NCBI GenBank assembly: GCA_028280415.1
Contig: JANQLV010000002.1
Coordinates: 62,001-126,000 of the forward strand
Length of the DNA stretch: 64,000 nt
DNA from: Saprospiraceae bacterium
Lineage (GTDB): Bacteria; Bacteroidota; Bacteroidia; Chitinophagales; Saprospiraceae
Direction: 5' to 3'
Below, one piece after another: positions 55,835-64,000 of this stretch. A program made the translations under genes and the position numbers. How positions within the stretch are numbered: the first letter of the stretch is position 1; each line of letters starts with the position of its first letter. The notes beneath the pieces are model-generated. The model ran no database searches, was not told the origin of the DNA, and saw only the letters and a program-made list of their open reading frames with translations.

Positions 55835-56938
55835 TCAAAAACCTAAGCCCACATTCAAATTAAAAATCTTATTATGTAGAAAGCGAAATTCCAGATTCGA
55901 AATCAATTTCAGTTTATTTATCTTAAGATCATATCCCATTCCCAAAACAAGCCCGTTTCTATCATAATTCTGAGTATTGAAATCCACTCCAATTTTTGGA
56001 TAAACCGAATTGATATTTTTTTTAAAGTATTGATTAAATCTGAATTGTACACTTTGAGCTTTAATCCTTCCATCTCTAAATCCAATAGTTGACCAATTAT
56101 ACCTTAGTTCAAGACTGTATCTATTCTTTGAGTTTGGAAGTGTAAATCTGATAAATGGATTCAGATTACCGCCTAACTTCATACTCTCAATACCGTTGTC
56201 GGTTTCGATACGCCTGTTGCCTCCGAGCAATACACCAAATTCCCATAATTTTGATTTTGCTTTTTTTGACGGTTTGTATTCGATATAGTCTTTAGCTTTA
56301 CAATCATAGTACTTCCGAAACATTGCTTGGATGGATTTCCTGAAGAATCCGATCTCATCAATTTCGTCAAATAAAGTGGCACAATCCTGAAAGGCAAGTT
56401 TTAGTTCTCCAGCGTAATGTCTATCTTTCTGAATAACTCTCCTTTTCGATTTTTTATCATACCTCGTGTATTCTTCATATATAAGTTTTTGGATACCCCG
56501 CTTATCAGTTTTTAGGTATAAGTGTTCTACAAGGTTCTTATCGACAAAAGAATAAAAACTTATATCGCCTTTAATATGACAATTTAGAAACACTTGCTGA
56601 GTCGAATCCCCAATAGGAGCATTGTGAGATTCAAAAAATTGATTTATATCCAAATAATACGCCGACAGCTCCAAAGGGGTATACCGTTTTACATCCGAAT
56701 CGTTTTCAGACTTCTTGAATAAAAGATCATAACTTTCGTAAGAAAACTGTTCTTTGAGCATTCCTCTTATAGTATCGTTATCATTCGTGATGATAAAACC
56801 TTTCAAGAAATCCATTTGGGCCTGTGCTACATTAGTTCCCAGAATTAGAATACTTATGATTACCTTTAGTGTAAATGTTTGTTTTAGTTTCATTAGTCTT
56901 TTTAGTTTTAATTTCATTAGTCTTTTCAAATATAGCAT
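55835..56938 (-). CDS. Unknown secreted protein with C-terminal barrel-like domain
   Basis: This is up to 367 residues. Two starts are plausible: 56938, which overlaps the stop of nagB as TAATG and would allow coupled translation, or 56893, which gives a cleaner signal peptide (MKLKQTFTLKVIISILILG, ending AQAQ). Residues about 45-215 contain a domain I do not recognise (RGIQKLIYEEYTRYDKKSKRR, LAFQDCATLFDEIDE). Residues about 225-367 look like transmembrane beta strands (NRYSLELRYNWSTIGF, LEFRFLHNKIF) and end NVGLGF, with a terminal Phe. I expect an outer-membrane protein. A 24-bp direct repeat in the start region (56881-56926) blurs where translation begins. Flanked by the GC-rich element at 55.5 kb. 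Confidence 0.75.
   Translation of the reverse strand: MLYLKRLMKLKLKRLMKLKQTFTLKVIISILILGTNVAQAQMDFLKGFIITNDNDTIRGMLKEQFSYESYDLLFKKSENDSDVKRYTPLELSAYYLDINQFFESHNAPIGDSTQQVFLNCHIKGDISFYSFVDKNLVEHLYLKTDKRGIQKLIYEEYTRYDKKSKRRVIQKDRHYAGELKLAFQDCATLFDEIDEIGFFRKSIQAMFRKYYDCKAKDYIEYKPSKKAKSKLWEFGVLLGGNRRIETDNGIESMKLGGNLNPFIRFTLPNSKNRYSLELRYNWSTIGFRDGRIKAQSVQFRFNQYFKKNINSVYPKIGVDFNTQNYDRNGLVLGMGYDLKINKLKLISNLEFRFLHNKIFNLNVGLGF
56881..56926. repeat. 24-bp tandem duplication at the 5 prime end of the barrel gene
   Basis: Positions 56881-56902 and 56905-56926 match at 21 of 22 bases with period 24. In protein terms it duplicates LKRLMKLK, so a start codon is present in both copies. It may have arisen by slippage. 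Confidence 0.7.
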
Positions 56939-58857
56939 TAAAAATAATAGCGTTTGAATGCTTCTACCGCTTCATACTCTGGCAATCCAAGTTGATCGTA
57001 GAGCTTGGCAGTATTTCGATTTCGAGCTTCGGAGCGTTGCCAGAATTCCCGGGAGTCGTGCCCTGGAAACAAAGGCCGGTCTTTTTGTGACTGATGCTTA
57101 AAAATAGCTCTTCGCTTACGCATCAATTCTTCCGGACTAATCGGAACGGCCATGTCCACATCTTCAATGTTCCACTCCTGCCAGGCTCCACGATAAAGCC
57201 AGACATAACATTTTTTCATCCAGTTGTGATGCTTAAGCTGATCAATAGCCGAGAATATTGCTTGCAAACAGACCCGGTGCGTTCCGTGCGGATCGGAAAG
57301 ATCACCTGCACAATAGATTTGATGTGGCTCTATTTCTTCTAACAAGTTCATGATGATTTCAATATCCGCTTTGCTTAAGGGTTTCTTTTTAACCAGGCCG
57401 GTTTCGTAAAAAGGCATATCCAGAAAATGCATATTCTGGTCCGCAATTCCGACATATCTACAACCTGCTTTTGCCTCTCCCCGCCGGATCAAGCCTTTTA
57501 TTTTTTGTACCTCAGGAGAATCCACTGTACCGGGTTGCTTATTGGCAATATCTGATCTAACCTTATTAAACATCTGACGAGATTCTTCCACATTCATACC
57601 AAACATCTCATGAAATTCATTGAGAAAATCTGCAAAGCGAATCACATCATCATCAAAAACAGCAATATTACCGCTTGTTTGATAAGCGACATGTACATCA
57701 TGTCCCTGATCGTGCAAACGGATAAAAGTACCGCCCATCGAGATTACATCGTCATCAGGATGCGGACTGAAAATAATAACTCTTTTCTTGGATGGAGCGC
57801 TGGTCACAGGACGGTGTGTATCATCAGAGTTCGGTTTCCCCCCGGGCCAGCCGGTAATCGTCCACTTTAATTCATTGAAAATTTTGATATTGATATTATA
57901 AGCGGTATCGTATTCTGTAACGATATCTCCCATTCCGTTATCGCTATAATCCCGGTTGGTCAATTTGAGGATCGGCTTCCCGAGTTTAAGGCTGAGCCAG
58001 ATCACTGCTTTTTTGATCGTTGCTTCGTTCCATTCACAAGTTCCGACCAGCCAGGGTGTTTTTACTCTGGTCAGCTCGGCGCTCGAAGCATTATCAAGTA
58101 CGACCGACACATTGGGATGGTTTTGCAAATAAGTTGCCGGGACTACATCGCTAACCGAGCCTTCAATTGCTTCTTTGATAATATTGGCTTTCCCTTCTCC
58201 CCAGGCCATTAGAATAATGCGTTTGGCATTGAGGATGGTACCGACACCCATCGTAATTGCTTTAAGCGGCACATTTTCCTCTCCGAAGAAATCACTTGCC
58301 GCATCAACAATGGTAATATGATCCAGTGTAATCAAACGAGTAGCAGAATTCAGCCCTGAGCCCGGTTCATTAAATCCGATATGACCGGTACGCCCAATCC
58401 CCAGAATTTGCAAATCCAAACCACCGTATTCCTGAATTTTGGCCTCGTAATTTTCGCAGTATTCCTGAATTTGATCCTTTGGCAAAGTACCATCCGGAAT
58501 ATTAATATTTTCTTTCTCTATATCGATATGATCAAATAGATATTCATTCATAAACCGAACATAGCTTTGCAAGGCATCCGGCTGAACGGGATAGTATTCA
58601 TCCAGGTTAAAAGTAACCACATTTTTAAAACTAAGACCATCTTCCTTATGCATTCTTATCAATTCTCCATAGACGGCTGTTGGTGTGGAACCGGTCGCTA
58701 AACCCAGTACACACATTTTACCCTCAGCAGCTTTATGACGAATTAAATCAGCGATTTCCAGTGCAACAGCTTTAGAAGCATCAGCAGCATCCTGATAAAT
58801 CCGCGTATGAATATTTTCAAACCTGGATTGAGGTGTTTTTGGTGGCAAAGTGGTCAT
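56938..58857 (-). CDS. nagB: Glucosamine-6-phosphate deaminase fused to a PIG-L/LmbE deacetylase-like domain
   Basis: This 639-residue cytoplasmic protein has two parts. Residues about 20-270 are NagB: VLGLATGSTPTAVYGE, FNLDEYYPV, GIGRTGHIGFNEPGS and AITMGVGTIL are its usual stretches. This half deaminates glucosamine-6-phosphate to fructose-6-phosphate and ammonia. Residues about 355-600 are a PIG-L/LmbE-type domain with the zinc motif SPHPDDD (about 363-369) and SDPHGTHR, suggesting N-deacetylase activity on an N-acetylglucosamine derivative. Long NagB fusions of this kind occur in Bacteroidota. NagA lies 2.9 kb upstream in transcription order. The stop codon overlaps a possible start of the next gene (TAATG). 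Confidence 0.94.
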   Translation of the reverse strand: MTTLPPKTPQSRFENIHTRIYQDAADASKAVALEIADLIRHKAAEGKMCVLGLATGSTPTAVYGELIRMHKEDGLSFKNVVTFNLDEYYPVQPDALQSYVRFMNEYLFDHIDIEKENINIPDGTLPKDQIQEYCENYEAKIQEYGGLDLQILGIGRTGHIGFNEPGSGLNSATRLITLDHITIVDAASDFFGEENVPLKAITMGVGTILNAKRIILMAWGEGKANIIKEAIEGSVSDVVPATYLQNHPNVSVVLDNASSAELTRVKTPWLVGTCEWNEATIKKAVIWLSLKLGKPILKLTNRDYSDNGMGDIVTEYDTAYNINIKIFNELKWTITGWPGGKPNSDDTHRPVTSAPSKKRVIIFSPHPDDDVISMGGTFIRLHDQGHDVHVAYQTSGNIAVFDDDVIRFADFLNEFHEMFGMNVEESRQMFNKVRSDIANKQPGTVDSPEVQKIKGLIRRGEAKAGCRYVGIADQNMHFLDMPFYETGLVKKKPLSKADIEIIMNLLEEIEPHQIYCAGDLSDPHGTHRVCLQAIFSAIDQLKHHNWMKKCYVWLYRGAWQEWNIEDVDMAVPISPEELMRKRRAIFKHQSQKDRPLFPGHDSREFWQRSEARNRNTAKLYDQLGLPEYEAVEAFKRYYF

Positions 58858-59157
58858 ATTTTTTTATTTATAGTCCAAAATTTAGATGCAAGAAAAGTCT
58901 TTTAGGGGCTCTCTTATTAAAAAACTGGAAACCTTGTCTTGAAATTCATTTCAAATAAGCTTATGCACGATCATAAAAAAAGTGCCATCGTCCAATATTG
59001 GAATCAATGACACTTATTTATAGCCTTATACGCACCTTGGGAATACCCCAGAGGCTCCGATATTACGAATTGCATAATTATAGTTTTAAGCGAACTACGA
59101 ATATACAACTTTTCCATGCATTCGCAAAATATCTTGCCAATACGGCAAAAATTCTAT
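58858..59157. other. 300-bp gene-free region between two minus-strand genes
   Basis: It holds the terminator at 58974-59014 for the gene at 59158 and, to its left, the promoter region of nagB. Nothing else stands out. Confidence 0.45.
58974..59014 (-). terminator. Terminator after the sugar isomerase-like gene
   Basis: Read on the minus strand, AGTGTCATTGATTCCA pairs with TGGACGATGGCACT using some G-U pairs, with ATAT as the loop. A run of seven T follows directly. It lies about 144 bp beyond the stop at 59158. Confidence 0.7.
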
Positions 59158-60168
59158 TTATCCCAGCTTTGCTCCAACTTTCTTCAATAAGGCGATCGTT
59201 GCTCTAATGCCTTCCTCTTCCGTCATGCTATCGCCTTCGTATTCTATTCCAACCCAGCCTTTATATCCGGCATCTTTGACGATCTTCATCATTTTCATAT
59301 AATCCGTATGTATTTCCTCTCCTTCTGTATTAAAGTCATGCGTTTTAGCACTAACCGCTTTGGCAAAAGGCATTAACTCTTTCACGCCTTTATAGCGATC
59401 ATATTCTTCCACACAATTACCTTCCCAGGGTTCTTTTCCATCTCTCTTGATACAGAAGTTTCCAAAATCAGGCAGCGTTCCGCAATTATCCATATTGATT
59501 TGGGACATGACGCCACTCAACCAGGCCCCATTGGAAGAATAGCCTCCGTGATTTTCGACTATGACATTGATATTGGCTTGTTTTGCATATTCCGCTAATC
59601 TGCCCAGGCCGTCAACTGCTGCTTTGGCTGCTGCTTCCGGGTCTTCACTTTTGCTAAAAGCATTTACCCGAATAGAATGACATCCCAGGAATTTAGCCGC
59701 ATCAACCCATTTATAATGGTTTTCGATCGCTTCCTGCCTGATTTTGTCATCGATCTCAGCCAACCCTCCCTCGCGATCAATCATAATTAATAATTGCTCC
59801 ACTCCATTATCTGCCGCTCTTTGGTTCAGCTGTTTCAGGTATTCCATATCTTTCGCTTTATCTTTGAAAAACTGATTGACATACTCTATTCCACTTAATC
59901 CAAAATCATTTCTGGTTTTAGCGGCAAAATCCAGATTGTCCATTTTCTTTTCACCCCGGATACCAAGCGCTTTGTGCAAAGACCATTGTGCCAAAGAGAT
60001 TTGGAAAAACAGTTCTTTAGTTGTCTCCATTTCTTTTGTATTGGTATCCTTCTTCTCTTCTTCCGTTTCATTATTGGTTTCACTTCCACAAGCGGAAAGC
60101 CCAAGCAGTCCAATTCCCAGGGTAAGTTTGCCGGATTTTTTTATAAACGTTCGTCTTGTTTTTTCCAT
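59158..60168 (-). CDS. Secreted sugar phosphate isomerase/epimerase-like protein (Tat-type lipoprotein)
   Basis: The start at 60168 gives a Tat-type signal ([20 protein letters not shown]) with a lipobox (GLSAC); the 13 residues from the alternative start at 60207 have no such pattern. The 336-residue protein is a xylose isomerase-like TIM barrel: [41 protein letters not shown] and [14 protein letters not shown] match the family. Metal-binding Glu/Asp/His are available on those strands. Family members isomerise or epimerise sugars or sugar-like compounds. Secretion by Tat implies folding with a metal in the cytoplasm first. It lies among amino-sugar genes but is not clearly part of their pathway. 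Confidence 0.9.
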   Translation of the reverse strand: MEKTRRTFIKKSGKLTLGIGLLGLSACGSETNNETEEEKKDTNTKEMETTKELFFQISLAQWSLHKALGIRGEKKMDNLDFAAKTRNDFGLSGIEYVNQFFKDKAKDMEYLKQLNQRAADNGVEQLLIMIDREGGLAEIDDKIRQEAIENHYKWVDAAKFLGCHSIRVNAFSKSEDPEAAAKAAVDGLGRLAEYAKQANINVIVENHGGYSSNGAWLSGVMSQINMDNCGTLPDFGNFCIKRDGKEPWEGNCVEEYDRYKGVKELMPFAKAVSAKTHDFNTEGEEIHTDYMKMMKIVKDAGYKGWVGIEYEGDSMTEEEGIRATIALLKKVGAKLG

Positions 60169-60354
60169 AATAAGATTTGATTTAGGTGATATTAAAAATT
60201 GATGCATGCCTCCTTTAACTTTCTTCGCCAGTTACTGTTAGGATGACGGGCATAATTTTTACAAATTTGTAATATACAAGATAGAATGTTTTTGCACTTT
60301 AACATAATGATGCGTTCCTTTTTGCCTATCTTGGAATTTTAAAATACTTTATAT

Positions 60355-61791
60355 ATGAAAAAACAGTTACTTCTTCTAGTCACTCTATTCAGCTTATCCT
60401 ATCTACAAGCACAGCAAATTGTTAGCATAGAATTATTAGAAAGTCGAACCGAAGCCCAATTAGAAGCTCAGTTTGGCACATTCATTCAATATGGTGCCGA
60501 CCTTTACCGGATCACCTACGAAACACCGGACATTCATGGTGTAAAAGATACGGCTTCCGGTTTGTTTATTTATCCGGTAGCAGATGCCAATGATAAAATC
60601 TTCCCAATGCTGATTTATCAACACGGAACGGTTGGCGAGCGCTTTGATGTTCCTTCCGAATTGGCGGGTGGCTACGAATTAGCCTTATTTTTCGCAGGCG
60701 TAGGTTATGCCTCTACCGCCGCCGATTACCTCGGTCTGGGAACTTCCAGAGGTTTTCACCCATATGTACATTCACGCACGGAAGCAAGCGCTGCAATTGA
60801 TTTGCATCTGGCCGCTAAACAATACGCGCAGGATAACAATCTTTATGTCAACAATCAATTATTCATAACCGGGTATTCACAAGGAGGACATGCTGCAGCT
60901 GCTGCACAAAAAATGATTCAGGAAGAATATGCTGGTCAATTAGAGGTAACAGCATCCGCTCCAATGTCTGGTCCGTACAGTATCTCAGGAGTTATGCGAG
61001 ATTTGATGCTCGGAGATGATTCCTATTTCTTTGTTGCCTACGCTCCTTATTCTGTACTTTCCTATAATCTTGAGTATAATATTTTTACAGAAACCAGCGA
61101 AGTTTTCAAAGAGCCTGTTGCTACCTGGGTGCAACAATTTTACGATGAAGAAATCGACCTTTGGGAACTCAATGAGGATCTCATTACCTGGCTAACCATA
61201 AACTTCGGAGGTTCTATACCCAAATATATGTTTCAGGATGATTTTATCGCAGAGATAGAAGCCGATCCCGACCACCCGGCGAACCAGGCTTTGCGGGCTA
61301 ATGACCTACTCAACTGGGCTCCACAAGCTCCTACCCGACTGCTTTATTGTATGGCAGATGATCAGGTACCTTTTATGAATTCCATTATTGCTCAGGATTC
61401 TATGCTGGCTGCAGGATCAACCAGTATAGACATTCTGGATGCCGATTCGGATGAAGATCACGGAGGTTGTGTTACACCGGCTACTACTGGTGCTTTTTTC
61501 TTCTTTTTACCGCTCCAGGAAGTTGGTACATTCGTAAATACTGTTGAAATCGATGATAATCTGAGCTTTAGTATTAGCCCTAATCCCGCTTCGGATTTCA
61601 TCAATATTCGTTTTAAAAATGAATTTCAATTCTATAATCAGGTACAATTACTCGATTTAAGCGGGAAAGCGATAAGAAGCTTCAACGATCATGAAAATAT
61701 CAGAGTATCCGGACTTCCTCAAGGCATTTATTTTGTAAAAGTTATTTCGGATAAAGGGATTTGGATAGAGAAGATGATAAAAGGGCAATAA
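60355..61791 (+). CDS. Secreted alpha/beta hydrolase (secretory lipase-like) with T9SS sorting domain
   Basis: This 478-residue protein has a signal peptide (1-20, ending LQAQ). The hydrolase domain (about 50-395) has IYQHGTVGERFD and ADYLGLGTS. The nucleophile elbow GYSQGGH holds Ser175. A probable Asp is in ADDQVPF and the His in EDHGGC. This arrangement is close to secretory lipase/esterase proteins. Residues about 400-478 form a T9SS type A sorting domain (ISPNPASDFINIRF, ending IEKMIKGQ). It should act on extracellular esters or acylated compounds. It is the only plus-strand gene between nagB and nagA and stops 28 bp from nagA's stop. Confidence 0.92.
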   Translation: MKKQLLLLVTLFSLSYLQAQQIVSIELLESRTEAQLEAQFGTFIQYGADLYRITYETPDIHGVKDTASGLFIYPVADANDKIFPMLIYQHGTVGERFDVPSELAGGYELALFFAGVGYASTAADYLGLGTSRGFHPYVHSRTEASAAIDLHLAAKQYAQDNNLYVNNQLFITGYSQGGHAAAAAQKMIQEEYAGQLEVTASAPMSGPYSISGVMRDLMLGDDSYFFVAYAPYSVLSYNLEYNIFTETSEVFKEPVATWVQQFYDEEIDLWELNEDLITWLTINFGGSIPKYMFQDDFIAEIEADPDHPANQALRANDLLNWAPQAPTRLLYCMADDQVPFMNSIIAQDSMLAAGSTSIDILDADSDEDHGGCVTPATTGAFFFFLPLQEVGTFVNTVEIDDNLSFSISPNPASDFINIRFKNEFQFYNQVQLLDLSGKAIRSFNDHENIRVSGLPQGIYFVKVISDKGIWIEKMIKGQ

Positions 61792-61819
61792 AGGATTGAA
61801 ACAATCTTTGCCAAAAAGA

Positions 61820-62962
61820 TTAATGATTGATGACTTTTTTGCCTTTAAAGATTACTTGTTTGATTTGATAGTCTTTATCTAAAATTACAAAATCTGCAAA
61901 AGCATCTTTTTTTAAATATCCGATTTGCGCAGACATACCGAGATAATCAGCCGGTATACTGGTAGCCATTCTAAAAGCATCGGCTTCGGGAATCTGCGCA
62001 AACCGGATACTGTTGCGAATCGCTTCCTGCATCGTAAGTGCCGCGCCAGCCAGATTATTCTCATCGTTTACAAAAACACCGTTTTGCCGCCGAATATTGG
62101 CACCATTGATTTCAAAATGATCTCCTTTAAAATCTACATAGACTGAATCTGTTACAAAAAACAATTTCCCCTTTTTTAAGCGATGGGCTATCCTCAATGA
62201 AGCAAAATCAACATGTTTCCCGTCAGCGATAATCCCGCCATACCATTCCGGATGATCCAGAAAAGCCCCTACCAGTCCCGGCTCTCTGCTTTGAAAAGCA
62301 GACATCGCATTAAAAAGATGTGTCACTTTGGAAATTCCCTTTTCGTAAAATTGCATTGCTTCGACATAGCTGGCATTCGAATGCCCGGCAGATAAGCGAA
62401 TACCGTTTTGACTCAGAATTGCCAGGTTCTCTTCGGAAAATAATTCCGGCGCAATGGTCATCAAAGCAATAACCTCCCGACCTTTTTCAACAATTCGTTG
62501 CAAGGATACAGCATCGGGTTTTCGAAGATATTGTTGCAAATGCGCCCCCCTCTTTTCCGGGTTGAGAAACGGGCCTTCCAGGTGTATTCCTATTACTCCG
62601 GATAGCGGATCAGCCATTGCTTGCCTGACGGATTCAATTGCCGGAAATATTTTTTCAAACTCTGAAGAAACCAGGGTCGGAAGGAAAGAGGTTGTTCCAT
62701 GTTTTCGGTAAGTTTCAGCAATTTTTAATAGCCCCTCTTGCGAATGGTCTTTTGTAAAAAAAATGCCTCCACCTCCATTAACCTGAAGATCAATAAAGCC
62801 GGGTAAACAATAACAATCGCTAAAGTTTAATATTTCGACTTCATTAAAATTATCAAGTGTATCATAAAAGCCTATGATTTTATCATTTTCAAACAATAAA
62901 TAAGGAGCTCTCAAATGATCGGTTCCAGTGAAAAATAAAGCATTGGCAATGGCTTTAATCAT
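61820..62962 (-). CDS. nagA: N-acetylglucosamine-6-phosphate deacetylase
   Basis: This 380-residue cytoplasmic enzyme removes acetate from GlcNAc-6-phosphate, giving the substrate of NagB. The amidohydrolase barrel has DLQVNGGGG, metal ligand Glu129 in HLEGPF, His in SAGHSNA and THLFNAM, and catalytic Asp272 in FVTDSV. GLVGAFLDH and GGIIADGKHVD are family stretches. The motif order and length fit the single-metal type seen in E. coli, where Glu-His-His bind the metal. The C-terminus (ADFVILDKDYQI) closes the small beta domain. nagB is 3 kb downstream in transcription order, separated by two genes. A family of related pathways makes chitin or peptidoglycan amino sugar the likely source. Confidence 0.95.
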   Translation of the reverse strand: MIKAIANALFFTGTDHLRAPYLLFENDKIIGFYDTLDNFNEVEILNFSDCYCLPGFIDLQVNGGGGIFFTKDHSQEGLLKIAETYRKHGTTSFLPTLVSSEFEKIFPAIESVRQAMADPLSGVIGIHLEGPFLNPEKRGAHLQQYLRKPDAVSLQRIVEKGREVIALMTIAPELFSEENLAILSQNGIRLSAGHSNASYVEAMQFYEKGISKVTHLFNAMSAFQSREPGLVGAFLDHPEWYGGIIADGKHVDFASLRIAHRLKKGKLFFVTDSVYVDFKGDHFEINGANIRRQNGVFVNDENNLAGAALTMQEAIRNSIRFAQIPEADAFRMATSIPADYLGMSAQIGYLKKDAFADFVILDKDYQIKQVIFKGKKVINH

Positions 62963-63434
62963 GTAATTGTTTTATCGAGAAAGATAAGGAAATGTTTGTT
63001 TTCCAAAGCATTTTATGCTGGAAGCCGCATATATAAAAAGGATTAAATAACTTGTAAAATGATGCAAAAGCCTCTGCTACAGGTCTGAAATCATTAACAT
63101 AAATTTCACAGACACCATAAAAAAGCTTCTCTTTCAAGAGAAAACAGTAATAAACAAGAGCGTTCAAAACTAAAATTACCTATCATAATTAGGTCAAAAT
63201 CAGCTTTTTAATCTCAAAATCTGTTTTTTGGGTATTTTTTATAACTATAAGTTTTCGTAAGTTTGCAATAAATTAACATCAGTTAGCTTCCCAACTGAAA
63301 AAGAGCATTGTACCATTAAATAGGCCTTATTACCCCTAATCAGTTATAGTCTACGTGTTGGAACTTGAATGAAATAATGTGCATTCCAGGCTTGACGGAA
63401 TGTGTATTTATACAGTTTTTCAAAAAAATAAAAA
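62963..63434. other. 472-bp divergent intergenic region
   Basis: This separates nagA (minus) from the lamin-tail gene (plus). TAAGTTTG at 63258-63265 matches the Bacteroidota -7 pattern TAnnTTTG on the plus strand, but no well-spaced -33 element is seen. A short inverted pair GCATTCC (63381-63387) and GGAATGT (63397-63403) lies in the leader. No credible gene: a 70-codon open frame on the minus strand here looks accidental. Confidence 0.45.
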
Positions 63435-64000
63435 ATGAGAGCTACTTCTATTTTGGGCAGTCTATTATTATTATTCATGGGCGTGAATGCTTATGGGCAG
63501 TTGTATATCAATGAAATAATGGCTTCCAATGGAAGTACAATAGCAGATGAAGCAGGAGAGTTTGATGATTGGATAGAAATTTACAACGGAGGAACTCAGG
63601 ATGTAAATCTGGCAGGATACTATTTTTCAGATGATCCGAACGATCTGCAAAAATGGCAAATCCCGGCTGATAATCCAACACAAACAACCGTCCCTGCCAG
63701 TGGTTTCTTGCTTTTATGGGCAGATAATAATCCAGGACAAGGAGCCCATCACCTGGGTTTCAAACTCAGTTCTGCAGGCGAAGAAATTACGCTTAGCCAT
63801 CCTGATGGAAGTAGTCTGATCAATCAGGTTTCTTTCGTTAATCAAACATTGGATATTTCTTATGGAAGATCAAGCGATGGAGGGAATGATTTTCAATTGT
63901 TTTCCGATCCAAGTCCGGGAGCATCAAATAATAATGGAGGAGGTGTACTAACTTTTCCGGTAGAACTTAGCATCCCCGTAAACGGAGACCTGGAAGATGC
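63435..64000 (+). CDS. Secreted lamin-tail-domain protein (incomplete at right edge)
   Basis: The gene starts at 63435 and continues beyond the window; 188 residues are visible. The signal peptide is about 1-22 (MRATSILGSLLLLFMGVNAY, ending GQ). Residues about 23-165 are a lamin-tail domain: LYINEIMASNGSTIADEAGE, DDWIEIYNGG, NLAGYYFSDD, WQIP and ISYGRSSDG are its usual stretches. Such domains sit at the start of large surface or extracellular proteins in Bacteroidota, often with CotH, nuclease or T9SS parts. The remaining domains cannot be read. Confidence 0.9.
   Translation, partial: MRATSILGSLLLLFMGVNAYGQLYINEIMASNGSTIADEAGEFDDWIEIYNGGTQDVNLAGYYFSDDPNDLQKWQIPADNPTQTTVPASGFLLLWADNNPGQGAHHLGFKLSSAGEEITLSHPDGSSLINQVSFVNQTLDISYGRSSDGGNDFQLFSDPSPGASNNNGGGVLTFPVELSIPVNGDLED

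Noticed and set aside
62955-63167. A 70-codon open frame on the minus strand upstream of nagA
   Set aside because: It overlaps the nagA start, and its Phe/Tyr/Cys-rich composition looks like translated AT-rich DNA.
1-64000. tRNA, rRNA and riboswitch genes in the gaps
   Set aside because: I read the gene-free stretches for TTCGANNC loops and known leader patterns and found none.

Overview
The window looks like chromosomal DNA from a member of the Bacteroidota, most likely a Saprospira/Lewinella-type marine polymer degrader. Five secreted proteins end in a type IX secretion (T9SS) type A sorting domain. One secreted protein carries about 25 SprB-type repeats, and a trypsin-like protease ends in the dockerin-like tail that I associate with Saprospiria. 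Several genes encode outer-membrane barrels ending in Phe. Start codons mostly lack a Shine-Dalgarno sequence, and the DNA is moderately AT-rich. The species assignment is inference. I see no rRNA, tRNA, CRISPR array, transposase, integrase or phage gene.

Layout. 1-7.5 kb (minus strand): secreted trypsin-like protease, a small unknown protein, GH113-type glycosidase, BamA/TamA-like barrel, DUF547-barrel fusion and a CxxC thioredoxin-like protein. 7.7-12.8 kb (plus): PAS-PAS-sigma54 activator behind a palindromic operator cluster, a secreted protein with an endosialidase-chaperone-like tail, and a T9SS metzincin. 12.8-23.4 kb (minus): a giant lipoprotein joining a degenerate metallophosphoesterase, a kinase-like middle region and a barrel; a membrane protein; an OmpA protein; a DUF4407 protein; a bestrophin-carbonic anhydrase pair; a DUF1573/SH3 lipoprotein. 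23.7-32.6 kb (plus): acyl-CoA ligase, DPP11-type S46 peptidase, a transglutaminase-like protein without its Cys, and a PNGase F-like enzyme with an internal LamG domain. 32.8-43.0 kb (minus): small unknown, OmpA lipoprotein, GTP cyclohydrolase II-like protein, the 2353-residue M43/SprB protease and an alpha/beta hydrolase. 43.1-48.4 kb (plus): cNMP-binding histidine kinase, receiver-thioredoxin reductase fusion and a PVC-type cytochrome c. 48.5-63.0 kb (mostly minus): GH5 mannanase, SPFH lipoprotein, M4/PKD/CUB protease, a GC-rich non-coding element, unknown barrel protein, NagB-deacetylase fusion, sugar isomerase/epimerase-like protein, secreted lipase-like hydrolase (plus) and NagA. A lamin-tail-domain protein (plus) runs off the right edge.

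How it fits together. The recurring theme is extracellular breakdown of protein, glycoprotein and mannan: serine protease, M43, M4 and metzincin proteases, S46 peptidase, PNGase F, GH113 and GH5. Amino sugars are then handled by NagA and NagB. The most unusual items are the metallophosphoesterase-kinase-like-barrel lipoprotein with lost metal ligands, the two-gene cNMP-kinase/receiver-flavoenzyme module whose flavoenzyme half lacks the redox CxxC, the bestrophin-carbonic anhydrase pair, the Cys-less transglutaminase-like protein, and a structured GC-rich intergenic element near 55.5-55.8 kb.
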